Notes: a model not told the origin generated them from the sequence alone. 64,000 nucleotides of DNA from an alpha proteobacterium BAL199 (GCA_000171835.1 ABHC01000003.1:310001-374000), one strand, 5' to 3'; numbered from the stretch's first letter, positions 52,473 through 64,000 are shown. A program made the numbers and translations.

Positions 52473-53162
52473 ATGAAATCCGCCATCATTGTCTTCCCCG
52501 GCTCGAACCGCGACCGCGACATGATGGTCGCCCTGCGGCAGGCTTTCGGTTCCGATCCGCTCATGGTCTGGCACAAGGAGGTCGACCTTCCCGAGGTCGA
52601 TCTGATCGTGGTGCCCGGCGGGTTCTCCTATGGAGACTACCTGCGGGCCGGCGCGATGGGCGCGCATTCCCCGGCAATGCGTACCGTCAAGGAACGCGCC
52701 GGCAAGGGCGTGCCGGTGCTCGGTGTGTGCAACGGTTTCCAGACCCTGACCGAAGCCGGCATGCTGCCCGGCGCCCTCATGCGCAACGCCAGCCTAAAGT
52801 TCATCTGCAAGACTGTCCACCTGCGCGTGGAGACATCCCAGTCGATCTTCACCGGCGGCTACTCGGCGGGCCAGACCATTGCGGTGCCGGTCGCGCACAA
52901 CGACGGCAACTACTACGCCGACGACGCCACGCTCGATCGGCTGGAAGACCGGGGGTTGGTCGCGTTCCGCTACGTCGACGCTGATGGTGGCGACGGCGCA
53001 GAGGCTAACCCGAACGGTTCGCGCCGCAACATCGCCGGCATCTTCAACGGGACCAAGACCGTGCTGGGCCTGATGCCGCATCCCGAGGACGCGATCGACC
53101 CGCTGCACGGCGGCACCGAAGGGCGCGGCCTGTTCGAGGGCCTGGCCCGGGCGCTGGCGTAG
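52473..53162 (+). CDS. purQ: FGAM synthase, glutaminase subunit PurQ
   Basis: A 229-residue class I glutamine amidotransferase. It supplies ammonia to PurL. The nucleophile is C86 in [12 protein letters not shown], and the His-Glu pair lies in LMPHPEDAI near the C-terminus. The start [17 protein letters not shown] is typical. It begins 79 bases after the kinase gene and ends 10 bases before purL, so these two are co-transcribed, whatever separates purS from purQ. Confidence 0.96.
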   Translation: MKSAIIVFPGSNRDRDMMVALRQAFGSDPLMVWHKEVDLPEVDLIVVPGGFSYGDYLRAGAMGAHSPAMRTVKERAGKGVPVLGVCNGFQTLTEAGMLPGALMRNASLKFICKTVHLRVETSQSIFTGGYSAGQTIAVPVAHNDGNYYADDATLDRLEDRGLVAFRYVDADGGDGAEANPNGSRRNIAGIFNGTKTVLGLMPHPEDAIDPLHGGTEGRGLFEGLARALA

Positions 53163-53172
53163 AGGACATCTG

Positions 53173-55392
<2,220 letters not shown>

Positions 55393-55413
55393 ACGAACCA
55401 GAGGAGTAGCGTC

Positions 55414-55647
55414 ATGGCGATGGACGCGGGTGAAATCGAGCGGATGATCAAATCCGCGCTGCCGGATGCGCTGGTCACCATTGAGGACCTGCGCGGCGAC
55501 GGCGATCACTACGCATGCCACGTCGTGTCGGCTGCCTTCTCGGGAAAGAACCGGATTCAGCAGCATCAGATGGTGTACAAGGCTCTGCAGGGGCGGATGG
55601 GAACCGAACTGCACGCCCTGGCTCTGCAGACGGCAACGCCGGAGTGA
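55414..55647 (+). CDS. bolA: BolA-family protein
   Basis: A 77-residue BolA domain. The start AGEIERMIKSALPDALVTIE and the core DGDHYACHVVSAAFSGKNR, with RIQQHQMVYKALQGRMG, fit the family; the His in QHQMV and the loop Cys could bind an iron-sulfur cluster with a monothiol glutaredoxin. The next gene encodes exactly such a glutaredoxin, a classical partner. AGAGGAG lies before the ATG. Confidence 0.93.
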   Translation: MAMDAGEIERMIKSALPDALVTIEDLRGDGDHYACHVVSAAFSGKNRIQQHQMVYKALQGRMGTELHALALQTATPE

Positions 55648-55679
55648 CGGCGAAGCACCCTTAACGGAGGATTTCGACA

Positions 55680-56021
55680 ATGCTCGATGAGACCCTGCGC
55701 CAGCGCATCGACCAGGAGGTCGGAGGCAATGACGTGGTGCTGTTCATGAAGGGCACGCCGGTGTTTCCGCAGTGCGGCTTCTCCGCCACGGTGGTTCAGG
55801 TGCTGAGCCATCTCGGCGTCAAGTTCAAAGGCATCAACGTGCTTGAGGACCCGGCGATCCGCGACGGTATCAAGGAGTATTCCTCCTGGCCGACCATCCC
55901 TCAACTCTACGTCAAAGGCGAGTTCGTCGGCGGCTGCGACATCATCCGTGAGATGTTCGAAACCGGCGAGCTGACCCAGATGCTCAACACTCATGGCGTC
56001 GAGGCCCGGCCGGCCGCCTAG
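55680..56021 (+). CDS. grxD: Grx4-family monothiol glutaredoxin
   Basis: A 113-residue glutaredoxin with the CGFS active site (C32 in PQCGFSATV), the glutathione-binding K24-GTP (FMKGTPVFP), and [17 protein letters not shown]. The monothiol type carries and delivers [2Fe-2S] clusters, with BolA as its partner. It is the last gene of the purine cluster, 32 bases after bolA, and a terminator hairpin follows at 56046. Confidence 0.96.
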   Translation: MLDETLRQRIDQEVGGNDVVLFMKGTPVFPQCGFSATVVQVLSHLGVKFKGINVLEDPAIRDGIKEYSSWPTIPQLYVKGEFVGGCDIIREMFETGELTQMLNTHGVEARPAA

Positions 56022-56045
56022 GACCGACCGAGCTCTGCCATCCCA

Positions 56046-56079
56046 CGCCGAGGCGGATAGCCGCCTCGGCGCGTTTCCG
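56046..56079 (+). terminator. Terminator of the purine-bolA-grxD operon
   Basis: CGCCGAGGCGG (56046-56056) and CCGCCTCGGCG (56061-56071) pair perfectly over 11 bp with an ATAG loop, followed by CGTTTCCGT. It lies 24 bases after the glutaredoxin stop and before the convergent NIPSNAP gene. Confidence 0.78.
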
Positions 56080-56090
56080 TGTCGACCTGG

Positions 56091-56399
56091 TTAGGCTTCA
56101 ACCGGTCGCAGGAATGTCCGTTCCTCAGCCAGGATGAATCGCTCGCCCTCGGCGAACTGGAAGTTCGCCTTACCGTCGGCGTCGGAGCGCAACCGCGCTC
56201 GATAAGATTCGTAGGCGGCAAGGCTCTCGAACGAAATCAGCCCGAAGGCGATGTTGTTGGTCCCTTCATGCGGCATCCAGTAGCCGAGCAGGTTGCCGCC
56301 GCAGTTCGGGATGATGGTGAGCCAATTCCGGGCGTACTCTTCGAACCGGTCACGCTTGAACGGATCGAGTTGGTAGCGGATGAACACGGTGATCGTCAT
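56091..56399 (-). CDS. NIPSNAP-family protein
   Basis: A 102-residue ferredoxin-like alpha/beta protein of the NIPSNAP/DUF1330-like group: [20 protein letters not shown], the central [19 protein letters not shown] and [20 protein letters not shown]. It forms dimers in related proteins; function unknown. It diverges from the GlcD-like oxidase, with 164 bases between the starts. Confidence 0.88.
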   Translation of the reverse strand: MTITVFIRYQLDPFKRDRFEEYARNWLTIIPNCGGNLLGYWMPHEGTNNIAFGLISFESLAAYESYRARLRSDADGKANFQFAEGERFILAEERTFLRPVEA

Positions 56400-56563
56400 G
56401 GCAGTCTCCTGGGTGGTGCTGACCCGAGACGTAGCCCGCCAGGACCGTTGAACGCTTCGGCGGTGACCGAAGCAATGCGCCCGATCCGATCGGTTTTGCG
56501 TGGCATCCGAACAGGCAGCGCCCTATGGTCCCGCATCGACCGATCGCCTGCCCGGAGCGCTTC

Positions 56564-57976
56564 ATGACGTCAGCTGCCGCCGTACTTGCCCGCCCCGACG
56601 CCTCGGCGCTGGAGACCGCTCTGGCCGCAATCTGCCAGCGCCTGGGAGATCGTTTGTCGATCGCCCAGTCGGTGCGCGATCAGCACGGCCGGGACGAGAG
56701 CTATCACGCCACCCTGGCGCCTGACGCCGTCGTCTTCGTGGAGTCGACGGAAGAGGTCGCGGCCGTCCTGGAGATCTGCCTGTCGCACCGCATCCCGGTC
56801 ATCCCGTTCGGGGCAGGCACCTCCCTGGAGGGCCATGTCGGAGCGGTCGCCGGCGGTGTTGCCGTCGACCTGTCCGCCATGAACCAGGTGCTTGAAGTCA
56901 ATACCGAGGACCTGGACTGCCGTGTGCAGGCCGGCGTCACCCGCAAGCAACTGAACGAGCATTTGCGCGACCAGGGCCTGTTCTTCCCCATCGACCCGGG
57001 TGCCGATGCTTCGATCGGCGGGATGAGCGCGACCCGCGCCTCCGGGACCAACGCGGTGCGCTACGGCACCATGCGCGAAAATGTCCTCAGCCTGACCGTC
57101 GTGATGGCAGACGGGCGCATCGTGCGGACCGCGCGACGGGCCCGGAAATCGGCGGCCGGCTACGACCTGACGCGCCTGTTCGTCGGCTCGGAAGGCACGC
57201 TGGGCGTCATCACCGAGATACAGCTCAAGCTGCACGGCATCCCCGAAGCGATGTCGGCGGCGGTCTGCCCGTTCCCGGATCTCGACAGCGCGGTCAATAC
57301 CGCCATCGCCACGATCCAGACCGGCGTTCCGGTGGCCCGTGTCGAACTGCTGGACGACATCCAGATGCGGGCCTGCATCGCCTATTCGAAGCTCGAAGGG
57401 TTCGAGGCGGTTCCGACCTTGTTCTTCGAGTTCCACGGCACCGAAGCCGGGGTCAAGGAACAGGCCGAAACCGTCGAAGCCATTGCCAAGGAGTTCGGCA
57501 GCGGCAGTTTCCAATGGGCGACCAAGGCCGAGGACCGCAACCGCCTGTGGGAGGCCCGGCACAACGCCCATTATGCCACCCGCGCGCTGCGCCCCGGCTG
57601 TCAGGTCATGTCCTCCGACGTCTGCGTGCCCTTGTCCCGCCTGGCCGAGTGCATAGCGGAGAGCAAAGCCGATCTGGAAGCGTCGCACCTGCTCGGCGTC
57701 ATCGTCGGCCATGTCGGCGACGGCAACTTCCACATCGGCTACGTGGTCGATCCGAACGATGCTGACGAAATCGACCGGGCGCACGCCCACAACGAACGCA
57801 TGGTTCTGCGGGCGATCGCGATGGAAGGCACCTGCACCGGCGAGCACGGCATCGGCCGCGGCAAGATCCACTTCATGGAAGCCGAGCACGGCGATGCCGT
57901 TGCGGTCATGCGGTCGATCAAGAACGCGCTCGATCCGACCGGCATCCTCAACCCCGGCAAGGTCCTGCCGGCATGA
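56564..57976 (+). CDS. FAD-linked oxidase (GlcD / D-lactate dehydrogenase-like)
   Basis: A 470-residue flavoenzyme of the FAD-binding oxidase_4 family. The FAD site is VIPFGAGTSLEGHVGAVAGG, then IDPGADASIGGMSATRASGT and LFVGSEGTLGVITEIQLKL. The C-terminal substrate domain ends with GTCTGEHGIGRGKIHFME and LDPTGILNPGKVLPA. It oxidises a 2-hydroxy acid such as glycolate or D-lactate. glcE and glcF genes are not adjacent, which favours the single-subunit lactate type. The ATG at 56564 has CCGGAGC upstream. The stop overlaps the start of the DUF3592 gene. Confidence 0.9.
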   Translation: MTSAAAVLARPDASALETALAAICQRLGDRLSIAQSVRDQHGRDESYHATLAPDAVVFVESTEEVAAVLEICLSHRIPVIPFGAGTSLEGHVGAVAGGVAVDLSAMNQVLEVNTEDLDCRVQAGVTRKQLNEHLRDQGLFFPIDPGADASIGGMSATRASGTNAVRYGTMRENVLSLTVVMADGRIVRTARRARKSAAGYDLTRLFVGSEGTLGVITEIQLKLHGIPEAMSAAVCPFPDLDSAVNTAIATIQTGVPVARVELLDDIQMRACIAYSKLEGFEAVPTLFFEFHGTEAGVKEQAETVEAIAKEFGSGSFQWATKAEDRNRLWEARHNAHYATRALRPGCQVMSSDVCVPLSRLAECIAESKADLEASHLLGVIVGHVGDGNFHIGYVVDPNDADEIDRAHAHNERMVLRAIAMEGTCTGEHGIGRGKIHFMEAEHGDAVAVMRSIKNALDPTGILNPGKVLPA

Positions 57977-58416
57977 CCGCGCTGCTGCGTCGCCGCAAGC
58001 CGTTCCTTCGAGCACGGGCGCTGGTTGCCGTTGGTCTGGTCTCCCTGGTCGCTGGCAGCGTGGGATTGTGGGGGCAGATCGGCTTCCTGAGCCGTGTCGT
58101 CCAAGTTGACGCCGAGGTCGTCAGCGTCGAGACCCTGGGCGCCTCGGAAACGTTTGCCTTGTACCGACCGACGGTCAGGTTCTCGCCGACCTCCGGCGAA
58201 ACCATTGAACGGGCGGCGGCAGAGACCTACCGGCCGACTGCGGCAGGCGAAACTCTGGTCGTTGGCTTCGACCCGCAGAACATTGACGACGTGCGGTTGC
58301 TGGACATCCGTGACCGCTGGCTGAGCCCGGTCTGGATTCTGCTGTTCGCGGTCATCACCCTGGGCGTTGCGGTCCACCGGTGGCGCAACCCGCCACAGAC
58401 GCCCGACGATACCTGA
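57973..58416 (+). CDS. DUF3592 membrane protein
   Basis: A 147-residue protein with two membrane segments (about 18-36 and 116-134) and an extracytoplasmic domain between. VVQVDAEVVSVETLG and YRPTVRFSPTSGETIER, with LVVGFDPQNIDDVRLLDI, are the DUF3592 pattern. It is coupled to the oxidase gene by an ATGA overlap. Function unknown; a role near the membrane oxidase is only positional inference. Confidence 0.85.
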   Translation: MTALLRRRKPFLRARALVAVGLVSLVAGSVGLWGQIGFLSRVVQVDAEVVSVETLGASETFALYRPTVRFSPTSGETIERAAAETYRPTAAGETLVVGFDPQNIDDVRLLDIRDRWLSPVWILLFAVITLGVAVHRWRNPPQTPDDT

Positions 58417-58428
58417 CGGCCGGAGCGG

Positions 58429-59754
58429 TCAGACCGGCGTTCCATCGTCCGTCGGCTTGACCGCCACGTAAACCGCTCCGTCCAACGGTTCGCCCCGTTC
58501 ATGTCGAACGATGATCGGCCGGGTCGCCAGCAGGCGCAGGCCATTCTCCGAAAGGCACTGCGAGACGTACCGGTCGCCGTGGGCATACCGTCCGGATGCA
58601 CGCAGGAACCAGGGCACTCCCTCCGCCGCGAGTTCGACCGAGAAGGAGAACAGGCCACCCGGCGCCATGCGGCGGGCGATGCGCTCGATCGTGCCGTCAA
58701 GTTCGCCGATGTAAATAAACACGTCGCTGGCCAGCACCAGATCGGGCGCTGCGTCATAGGTATCGAGCGTCGCATCAATGTCAGCGCAGATCAGGGTATC
58801 GTAGATCCGCTTGCTGTCGGCCTGCAGCAGCATCCTTTCCGACAAATCAATGCCGATCAGAACACCGGTTCTCTCGCGCACCAGAGCTCCCGCCAGCCCG
58901 GTTCCGCAGCCCAGATCATAGCCAAGCGCGAACCGCCGATCCGACCCGGCGATGACATTGACGAGATCCACCACCCCGCGGTGAGCCTGATAGCGCAGAT
59001 CCCCGACCAGATGCGCATCAAACCGCGCGGCATAGAAGTCGAACAGTTGCCGCACGTAGGAGCGTGGCGCAGTGACTGTCGTCTTGCCCTCGAGCGCGGC
59101 AACGAGATGGGCCGCGTCCTCCCGGTCCGGGTCCAACTCCAGGGCGCGCCGCAGATGGATCAGCGCATCGTCACGACAGCCGACGCCGATCAACAGCAGG
59201 CCGACGTTGTAGTGCACGGTGTCGTTGTCGGGTAGGCAGTCTGCCGCGGTCAGGTAGGCCTCGACGGCCCCTTCGGTCTCGCCCAGTTCCTGCAGCGCGT
59301 TGCCCAGATTGTTCCACGCTTCGCCGAGCGACGGATCGATCTCGATCGCCCGGCGGAAGTGTTTCACGGCCAGGGCCATCTGGCCGTCGGCCTTGACGAC
59401 CACGCCGAGATTGGAATGCCCATCGGCAAAGTCCGGCTCGATCAGCGTCGCCTGCCGGTAGCAGCGCGCCGCAGCACCGGGCTGGCCCGCGCCCTTGAGG
59501 ATCAGACCGAGATTGTTGTAGGCCAGATGTGCCGCTGGCTCGACCAGCACCGCCTTGGCGGCGTACGGCACGGCCGCCACGGCGTCGCCGCGTTGGATAT
59601 GCAGAGCACCCAGCAGATGAAGTGCGTCAGGGTCAGTCGGGTCGAACTCCAGGGCCCGGGTGTACAGCGCGGATGCCGCGTCCATACGCCCGCTGCGGTG
59701 CTCCCGAATCGCCTGGTGAACCAGGACCGGCGCGACTGCAATAGCCGACGACAT
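58429..59754 (-). CDS. TPR-repeat protein with C-terminal methyltransferase domain
   Basis: A 441-residue fusion. Residues about 8-215 form six or so tetratricopeptide repeats (DAASALYTRALEFDPTDPDA, AYNNLGLILKGAGQPGAAAR, DGHSNLGVVVKADGQMALA, EAWNNLGNALQELGETEG). The C-terminal class I methyltransferase (about 245-441) has the SAM motif ALGYDLGCGTGLAGALV and the acidic IGIDLSERML. Such proteins methylate proteins or small molecules, with the TPR region holding a partner. No signal peptide. It is convergent with the DUF3592 gene. Confidence 0.88.
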   Translation of the reverse strand: MSSAIAVAPVLVHQAIREHRSGRMDAASALYTRALEFDPTDPDALHLLGALHIQRGDAVAAVPYAAKAVLVEPAAHLAYNNLGLILKGAGQPGAAARCYRQATLIEPDFADGHSNLGVVVKADGQMALAVKHFRRAIEIDPSLGEAWNNLGNALQELGETEGAVEAYLTAADCLPDNDTVHYNVGLLLIGVGCRDDALIHLRRALELDPDREDAAHLVAALEGKTTVTAPRSYVRQLFDFYAARFDAHLVGDLRYQAHRGVVDLVNVIAGSDRRFALGYDLGCGTGLAGALVRERTGVLIGIDLSERMLLQADSKRIYDTLICADIDATLDTYDAAPDLVLASDVFIYIGELDGTIERIARRMAPGGLFSFSVELAAEGVPWFLRASGRYAHGDRYVSQCLSENGLRLLATRPIIVRHERGEPLDGAVYVAVKPTDDGTPV

Positions 59755-59871
59755 ATCGCCTCTCCCTTCTGGAGGGCGGAACTATGACCTGTATTCTACT
59801 GTCACACGTCCCCACGGCCTCCAGAATAGCGTGCCTGAAAGACGTGAACAAACAGTTTAGTCCCAAACGAA

Positions 59872-59897
59872 AACGGCCGACCCGAAGGTCGGCCGTT
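59872..59897 (-). terminator. Terminator downstream of rpsD
   Basis: AACGGCCGACC (59872-59882) and GGTCGGCCGTT (59887-59897) form an 11-bp perfect stem with a TTCG-type tetraloop on the reverse strand, followed by TTTTCGTTT there. It lies 41 bases past the rpsD stop. Confidence 0.88.
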
Positions 59898-59938
59898 CGT
59901 ATGGCCGCCGGAAACACCGGCGCCAAAACTCTCTTCGA

Positions 59939-60553
59939 TCAGCGCGAGTAGTACTCGATGACCAGGTTCGGTTCCATCTGAACCGGGTACGGCACATCTT
60001 CCAGCTTCGGAAGGCGCAGGAAGGTGCCCTTCATCGCGCTGTGATCGACTTCCATGTAGTCCGGCAGGTCGCGCTCGGAGGACTGGACGGCCTCGAGCAC
60101 CATCGGCAGCTCGCGGCTCTTTTCCTTGACCTCGATCACGTCACCGTCCTTCACCATGAACGACGGCACGTTCACGCGGCGGCCATTGACCTTGACGTGG
60201 CCGTGGCTGACGAACTGGCGGGCGGCAAACACAGTCGGAACGAACTTCATCCGGTAGATCACCGCATCCAGGCGGGATTCCAGAATGCCGACCAGGTTCT
60301 CGCCGGTATCGCCACGGCGACGGACCGCCTCGGCGTAGTACTTGCGGAACTGCTTCTCGCCGATGTTGCCATAGTAGCCCTTGAGCTTCTGCTTGGCCAT
60401 CAGCTGGATGCCGTAGTCGGACGGCTTGCGGCGGCGCTGACCGTGCTGGCCCGGACCGTACTCGCGGTTGTTCAGCGGCGACTTCGGCCGCCCCCACAGA
60501 TTGACGCCAAGGCGCCGGTCAATTTTATGCTTGGCTTGTTCGCGCTTCGCCAT
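59939..60553 (-). CDS. rpsD: 30S ribosomal protein S4
   Basis: A 204-residue protein of full length for bacterial S4. It opens TKRE-less as [20 protein letters not shown], then [18 protein letters not shown]. The S4 RNA-binding domain (about 93-155) has [20 protein letters not shown] and [20 protein letters not shown]. The end [12 protein letters not shown] is standard. It binds 16S rRNA early in 30S assembly. It stands alone rather than in the alpha operon, as in alphaproteobacteria. AGGAG precedes the ATG. A strong promoter lies at 60689-60716. Confidence 0.98.
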   Translation of the reverse strand: MAKREQAKHKIDRRLGVNLWGRPKSPLNNREYGPGQHGQRRRKPSDYGIQLMAKQKLKGYYGNIGEKQFRKYYAEAVRRRGDTGENLVGILESRLDAVIYRMKFVPTVFAARQFVSHGHVKVNGRRVNVPSFMVKDGDVIEVKEKSRELPMVLEAVQSSERDLPDYMEVDHSAMKGTFLRLPKLEDVPYPVQMEPNLVIEYYSR

Positions 60554-60688
60554 GAAGCGGTCTCCTATTGTTGCACCGCCTTATTCAAAGGTCGGCTTCA
60601 TTGTCCCGATAGGGCTTACGGACCAAGGTCCGGGCCGGGGACACGCGACGAATAACGCGCACCCCACGTTCTCGGAAATCGAGCGGGT

Positions 60689-60716
60689 TTTATACGGATC
60701 GTCGCCGGAAAGTCAA
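60689..60716 (-). promoter_or_regulatory. Sigma-70-like promoter of rpsD
   Basis: On the reverse strand TTGACT (60711-60716) and TATAAA (60689-60694) are 16 bases apart, close to consensus. Transcription would start about 130 bases before the rpsD ATG, which leaves a long leader where S4 autoregulation could act; this last point is an inference. Confidence 0.72.
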
Positions 60717-60744
60717 ATCCTGCAGGTCAAACAGTTGGCCAACG

Positions 60745-61719
60745 TCAGCCGCGCAAGTGACAGGCAACCCAGTGCCCGTCCTCGCCCTGCTTCAAGGTCG
60801 GCGACTCCGTGCTGCAGAGTGGCAACTGGCGGATCGGGCAGCGGGTGTGGAAATGACAGCCCGAAGGCGGATGAATCGGGCTCGGCACATCGCCCTGCAG
60901 GCGGATCCGTTCCCGCCGGAGGGAGGGATCCGGGATCGGCACCGCCGACAACAGGGCTTCGGTGTATGGGTGCAACGGCGACGTATAGAGGTCGTGGGCC
61001 GAGGCGATCTCGACAATCCGCCCCAGATACATCACCGCCACCCGGTCACTGATGTGCTCGACCACCGACAAATCGTGGGCGATGAACATGTAGGTCAGGC
61101 TGAACTTCTCCTGCAGATCTTCCAGCAGGTTGATGACCTGGGCCTGAATCGACACGTCGAGAGCCGAGACCGGCTCGTCGCAGACGATCAGCTTCGGCGA
61201 CACCGCCAACGCCCGGGCGATGCCGATACGCTGCCGCTGGCCGCCAGAAAACTCGTGTGGATAGCGCCGCATGTGATCGGCGTTGAGACCGACGGTTTCC
61301 AAGAGTTCGACGATACGATCCTCATACTCCTGCTGGGAGTTCGCCAGCTTATGGATCACCAGCGCCTCGCCGATAATCCCCCCGACCGTCATTCGCGGGT
61401 TCAGCGACGCGAACGGGTCCTGGAAGATGATCTGCATGTCGCGGCGCAGCGCCATCAGGTCCGGGCCATTCAGCGCGTTGACATCCTTGCCCTCGAACCA
61501 CACCTCGCCGCCGCTCGGCTCGATCAGCCGCAGAATGCACCGCCCGGTCGTCGACTTGCCGCATCCGGACTCGCCCACCACGCCGAGGGTTTCGCCAGCC
61601 TTGAGATCAAAGCTGACACCGTCGACCGCGTACACGCGATCGACCTCCCGGTTGAACACCCCTCCCCGGATCGAGAAGTGCTTCTTCAGGTCTTTGACGC
61701 GGAGCAGAGGTTCGGTCAT
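60745..61719 (-). CDS. Dipeptide/oligopeptide ABC transporter ATP-binding protein (DppF/OppF-like)
   Basis: A 324-residue ABC ATPase. Walker [17 protein letters not shown]-loop [18 protein letters not shown], signature [15 protein letters not shown] and Walker [13 protein letters not shown] are intact. The C-terminal oligopeptide-type extension has [17 protein letters not shown], the cysteine cluster region of OppF/DppF. I chose ATG at 61719 after GAGGA; a start at 61743 would overlap the DppD gene. It is the last gene of the operon. Confidence 0.95.
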   Translation of the reverse strand: MTEPLLRVKDLKKHFSIRGGVFNREVDRVYAVDGVSFDLKAGETLGVVGESGCGKSTTGRCILRLIEPSGGEVWFEGKDVNALNGPDLMALRRDMQIIFQDPFASLNPRMTVGGIIGEALVIHKLANSQQEYEDRIVELLETVGLNADHMRRYPHEFSGGQRQRIGIARALAVSPKLIVCDEPVSALDVSIQAQVINLLEDLQEKFSLTYMFIAHDLSVVEHISDRVAVMYLGRIVEIASAHDLYTSPLHPYTEALLSAVPIPDPSLRRERIRLQGDVPSPIHPPSGCHFHTRCPIRQLPLCSTESPTLKQGEDGHWVACHLRG

Positions 61720-61732
61720 CGCGCGGCTGTCC

Positions 61733-62713
61733 TCAGGCATCATACAGAACGCAGGCCACCTTGTGGCCCGGCTCGATTTCCCGCAACGGCGGCATGGCTT
61801 CGGTGCAGGCCGCCTTGGCGAACTTGCACCGAGGCGCGAACCGGCACCCCGGCGGCGGCGTGATCAGGCTCGGCACAACGCCACCGATCGCCTCAAGCCG
61901 CGATTTCTGGACCGCCGCCGTGTCGATCCGTGGGATCGAGCGGATCAGCCCCTGGGTGTAGGGGTGCTTCGGGTCGGCGAACAACCGGTCCGCGGTTGCC
62001 TCCTCGACAACCCGTCCCGCGTACATCACGACGACCCGCTGCGCCGTCTCAGCCACGACACCCATGTCGTGGGTGATCAGCATCATCGCCATGCCAAGCC
62101 GCGAACGCATCTCGGCGAGCAGGTCGAGAATCTGTGCCTGGATTGTAACATCGAGCGCCGTTGTCGGTTCGTCAGCGATCAGCAGTTGCGGATCGCACGA
62201 CAGCGCCATGGCAATCATCACGCGCTGGCGCATGCCGCCGGAGAACTGGTGTGGGTAGTCGCGGACCCGGCGCTCCGGCTCGGGAATATTTACCAGACGC
62301 AGCATCTCGACGGCCTTGTCCATCGCGTCGCGACGGTTGAGGCCATCGTGCAACCGGATGACCTCGGCGATCTGCGCACCGACTGTGTACACCGGATTCA
62401 ACGATGTCATCGGCTCCTGGAAAACGATCCCGATTTCCTTGCTGCGAACCTTGCGCATCTCCTCGGGCCCGAGCGGGACCAGGTCCCGACCGCGCCAGAG
62501 GATCTGACCCTCGACGATCTTGCCCGGCGGCATCGCGATGAGCTTCAGGACCGTCATGGCAGTGACGGTCTTGCCGCAGCCCGACTCTCCCACCACGCCG
62601 ACGGTCTCACCGCGGCCAATGGTGACGTCGACGCCATCAACGGCCCGGACCATTCCGTCATCGGTCGAAAAGTGTGTCTTCAGTCCACGAATTTCGAGCA
62701 GCGGCTCCGCCAC
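61733..62713 (-). CDS. Dipeptide/oligopeptide ABC transporter ATP-binding protein (DppD/OppD-like)
   Basis: A 326-residue ABC ATPase. Walker [17 protein letters not shown]-loop [19 protein letters not shown], signature [15 protein letters not shown] and Walker [13 protein letters not shown] are complete. The C-terminal region holds [17 protein letters not shown], typical of the oligopeptide group and able to bind an iron-sulfur cluster in some relatives. It precedes the DppF gene by 13 bases and follows the permease after 148 bases. Confidence 0.95.
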   Translation of the reverse strand: MAEPLLEIRGLKTHFSTDDGMVRAVDGVDVTIGRGETVGVVGESGCGKTVTAMTVLKLIAMPPGKIVEGQILWRGRDLVPLGPEEMRKVRSKEIGIVFQEPMTSLNPVYTVGAQIAEVIRLHDGLNRRDAMDKAVEMLRLVNIPEPERRVRDYPHQFSGGMRQRVMIAMALSCDPQLLIADEPTTALDVTIQAQILDLLAEMRSRLGMAMMLITHDMGVVAETAQRVVVMYAGRVVEEATADRLFADPKHPYTQGLIRSIPRIDTAAVQKSRLEAIGGVVPSLITPPPGCRFAPRCKFAKAACTEAMPPLREIEPGHKVACVLYDA

Positions 62714-62861
62714 GTTACACTCCCAGCGAGTTGGTCTGGGCGCCGACGGAGCTCACTCCCCCGATACCCACGCGGATTGCTGCCATGACATCGTCCATTG
62801 CCAGAAAGGCTCCCCCGGCCTGTAAACGCGGCGAACGCGGCGGTCGAACGTACTTCCGCGC

Positions 62862-63803
62862 CTAGATCACGCGGCGAGGATCGAGCGCATCCCGCAATCC
62901 GTCACCGATGTAGTTGATGCACAGCACCGTAAGAAAGATTGCAGCACCCGGGAAAAACGCCCAGTGCGGCGCGAAGTCCAGGTAGTCCTTCGCATCGAAC
63001 AGAATACGGCCCCAGGTCGGAATGTCCGGTGGCACACCCAAACCCAAGAACGACAGTGTCGACTCCGCGATGATGGCCACCGCCACGTCAATCGTGGCCG
63101 CAACGATCACTGGCCCGAGCGCGTTCGGCAGAATGTGACGAACCACCTGGCGCGTCGTCGACGCCCCCAGCGCCCGCGCCGCTTCCACGAACTCCTTCTC
63201 GCGCAGCGAGAAGAACTGAGCGCGCACCAGCCGCGCGACCGGCATCCAGCGCAACCCGCCAATGACGACGATGATCAGCACCAGGACACCGACCTCGGGT
63301 CCGGCAATCTGCTTCAACGCGTCCCGGAACAGGTAGATCAGGACCAGCAGCAGCGGCAACTGCGGCAAAGACAGGAACAGGTCCGTCACCCACATCAAGG
63401 CTGTGTCGACGCTGCCTCTTGCCATGCCCGCGACAGCGCCAACAACCACACCCACGCCGATCGCCACGAACATCGCGCACAACCCGACAGCGAGCGAAAT
63501 TCGACCGCCATAGAGCATGCGCGCAAGTACATCCTGACCCAGATCGTCGGTGCCCAACGGATGCGCCCAGGACGGTCCCTGAAGCATCGCGGTGAAGTCG
63601 ATATCGTTGATCGCCACCGGCCAGAGGATGGGCCCGAGAGCGACCGAAAGCACCAGGAGGCCGAGCACGATTGCGCCGGCCACGGCCAGACGGTGCCGCC
63701 GGAACCGGATCCAAGACTCCATGCCCGGCGAAACATGCTTCCGCCGAGCAACTCCCGGAACCGGGGCGTTAGCGGTAGGAGATGCGAGGGTCGAGCCAGC
63801 CAT
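62862..63803 (-). CDS. Dipeptide/oligopeptide ABC transporter permease (DppC/OppC-like)
   Basis: A 313-residue inner-membrane permease. N-terminal cytoplasmic segment, first span LAVAGAIVLGLLVLSVAL, extracytoplasmic loop HPLGTDDLGQDVLARMLYGG (the OppC_N pattern), then five spans, and the EAA loop with VEAARALGASTTRQVVRHIL. The start is uncertain: ATG 63803 overlaps the upstream permease gene by 35 bases and an internal ATG at 63722 is also possible. It is one half of the membrane channel. Confidence 0.92.
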   Translation of the reverse strand: MAGSTLASPTANAPVPGVARRKHVSPGMESWIRFRRHRLAVAGAIVLGLLVLSVALGPILWPVAINDIDFTAMLQGPSWAHPLGTDDLGQDVLARMLYGGRISLAVGLCAMFVAIGVGVVVGAVAGMARGSVDTALMWVTDLFLSLPQLPLLLVLIYLFRDALKQIAGPEVGVLVLIIVVIGGLRWMPVARLVRAQFFSLREKEFVEAARALGASTTRQVVRHILPNALGPVIVAATIDVAVAIIAESTLSFLGLGVPPDIPTWGRILFDAKDYLDFAPHWAFFPGAAIFLTVLCINYIGDGLRDALDPRRVI

Positions 63804-64000
63804 AGAGGAGGTCCGCAATTAGGTTGAAAAGGATCACAAGGCACGCAAACACGAAGGTCACCGCCATGATTACCGGCGTGTCGTTCGCCAAAATCGCCGC
63901 TATGAGAAGCGATCCGATCCCGGGTATCCGGAAGATCTGCTCGGTGACGATCGCTCCGCCGAACACCGCCGGCATCTGCAGAGCGAGCAACGTCACCACC
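63769..64000 (-). CDS. Dipeptide/oligopeptide ABC transporter permease (DppB/OppB-like), partial
   Basis: Only the C-terminal 76 residues are in the window; the gene continues past 64000. VTLLALQMPAVFGGAIVTEQ and IFRIPGIGSLLIAAILANDT, then the last span with VFACLVILFNLIADLLYG and WLDPRISYR, are the classic OppB/DppB C-terminus. Together with the next gene it makes the permease heterodimer. The substrate-binding protein and any regulator must lie beyond the window edge. Confidence 0.93.
   Translation of the reverse strand, partial: VVTLLALQMPAVFGGAIVTEQIFRIPGIGSLLIAAILANDTPVIMAVTFVFACLVILFNLIADLLYGWLDPRISYR

Overview
This is a GC-rich chromosomal window that reads as a free-living alphaproteobacterium, probably of the Rhodospirillales or a nearby order. 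The reasons are the gene order purC-purS-purQ-purL-bolA-grxD, a DUF1476-type F1-ATPase zeta inhibitor, a PAS_5 protein, CHASE2 and PAS_7-type kinases, and many short-chain dehydrogenases, GMC and FAD oxidoreductases and ABC/DMT/MFS transporters. The family assignments come from reading motifs; no database search was run.

Layout. 1-5.6 kb: a membrane-anchored, catalytically dead GGDEF/EAL-like protein diverges from a giant hybrid histidine kinase (sensor, HAMP, PAS, HisKA, HATPase, REC, Hpt) and a stand-alone receiver. 5.6-10.7 kb: an alpha/beta hydrolase broken by a nonsense codon, then a forward run of epimerase, TIGR04372-like glycosyltransferase, 2-oxoglutarate/Fe(II)-type oxygenase and SDR. 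An IS1182-like element (10684-12260, AATT duplication) follows, then a secreted Gly/Ala-rich protein with a clear terminator. 12.9-17.4 kb: a reverse operon of FecR-domain protein, OmpA-type lipoprotein and CHASE2 sensor kinase. 17.4-22.7 kb: DUF423 protein, SDR, small unknown genes, a patatin-type type Vd autotransporter and an AT-rich PAS_5 gene. An IS1595 element (about 22792-23871) sits against the 3' end of a LysR gene. 24.9-33.9 kb: metabolic genes (FAD oxidoreductase, PPOX flavoprotein, C45 peptidase, SDR, GMC oxidoreductase, cytochrome c', deacetylase), a frameshifted LysR regulator and radC. 33.9-42.9 kb: MFS and EamA transporters, XRE-cupin and MarR regulators with visible operators, two small paralogue-like proteins, and an aldolase/aminotransferase/small-protein operon coupled by ATGA overlaps. 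It ends with a membrane protein carrying a ten-copy 9-bp repeat.

43-60.6 kb holds core metabolism: mtnA, a P-loop kinase, purB, GNAT, zeta inhibitor and a TANGO2-like protein. The de novo purine cluster purC-purS-purQ-purL with bolA and grxD follows, interrupted between purS and purQ by an IS630 element and a PAS histidine kinase. Then come a GlcD-type oxidase, a TPR-methyltransferase and rpsD with a strong promoter and terminator. 60.7-64 kb: a reverse dipeptide/oligopeptide ABC operon (permease B, cut by the window edge, permease C, ATPases D and F).

The purine enzymes form one pathway; PurS, PurQ and PurL together make FGAM synthase. The Dpp-like genes form one transporter. The three signalling loci (1.6-5.6 kb, 12.9-17.4 kb, 50.4-52.4 kb) have kinase cores but only the first has a receiver nearby, so the other two probably signal to partners elsewhere. 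No tRNA, other RNA gene or CRISPR array was recognised. Three IS elements, one nonsense mutation and one frameshift point to moderate genome flux.
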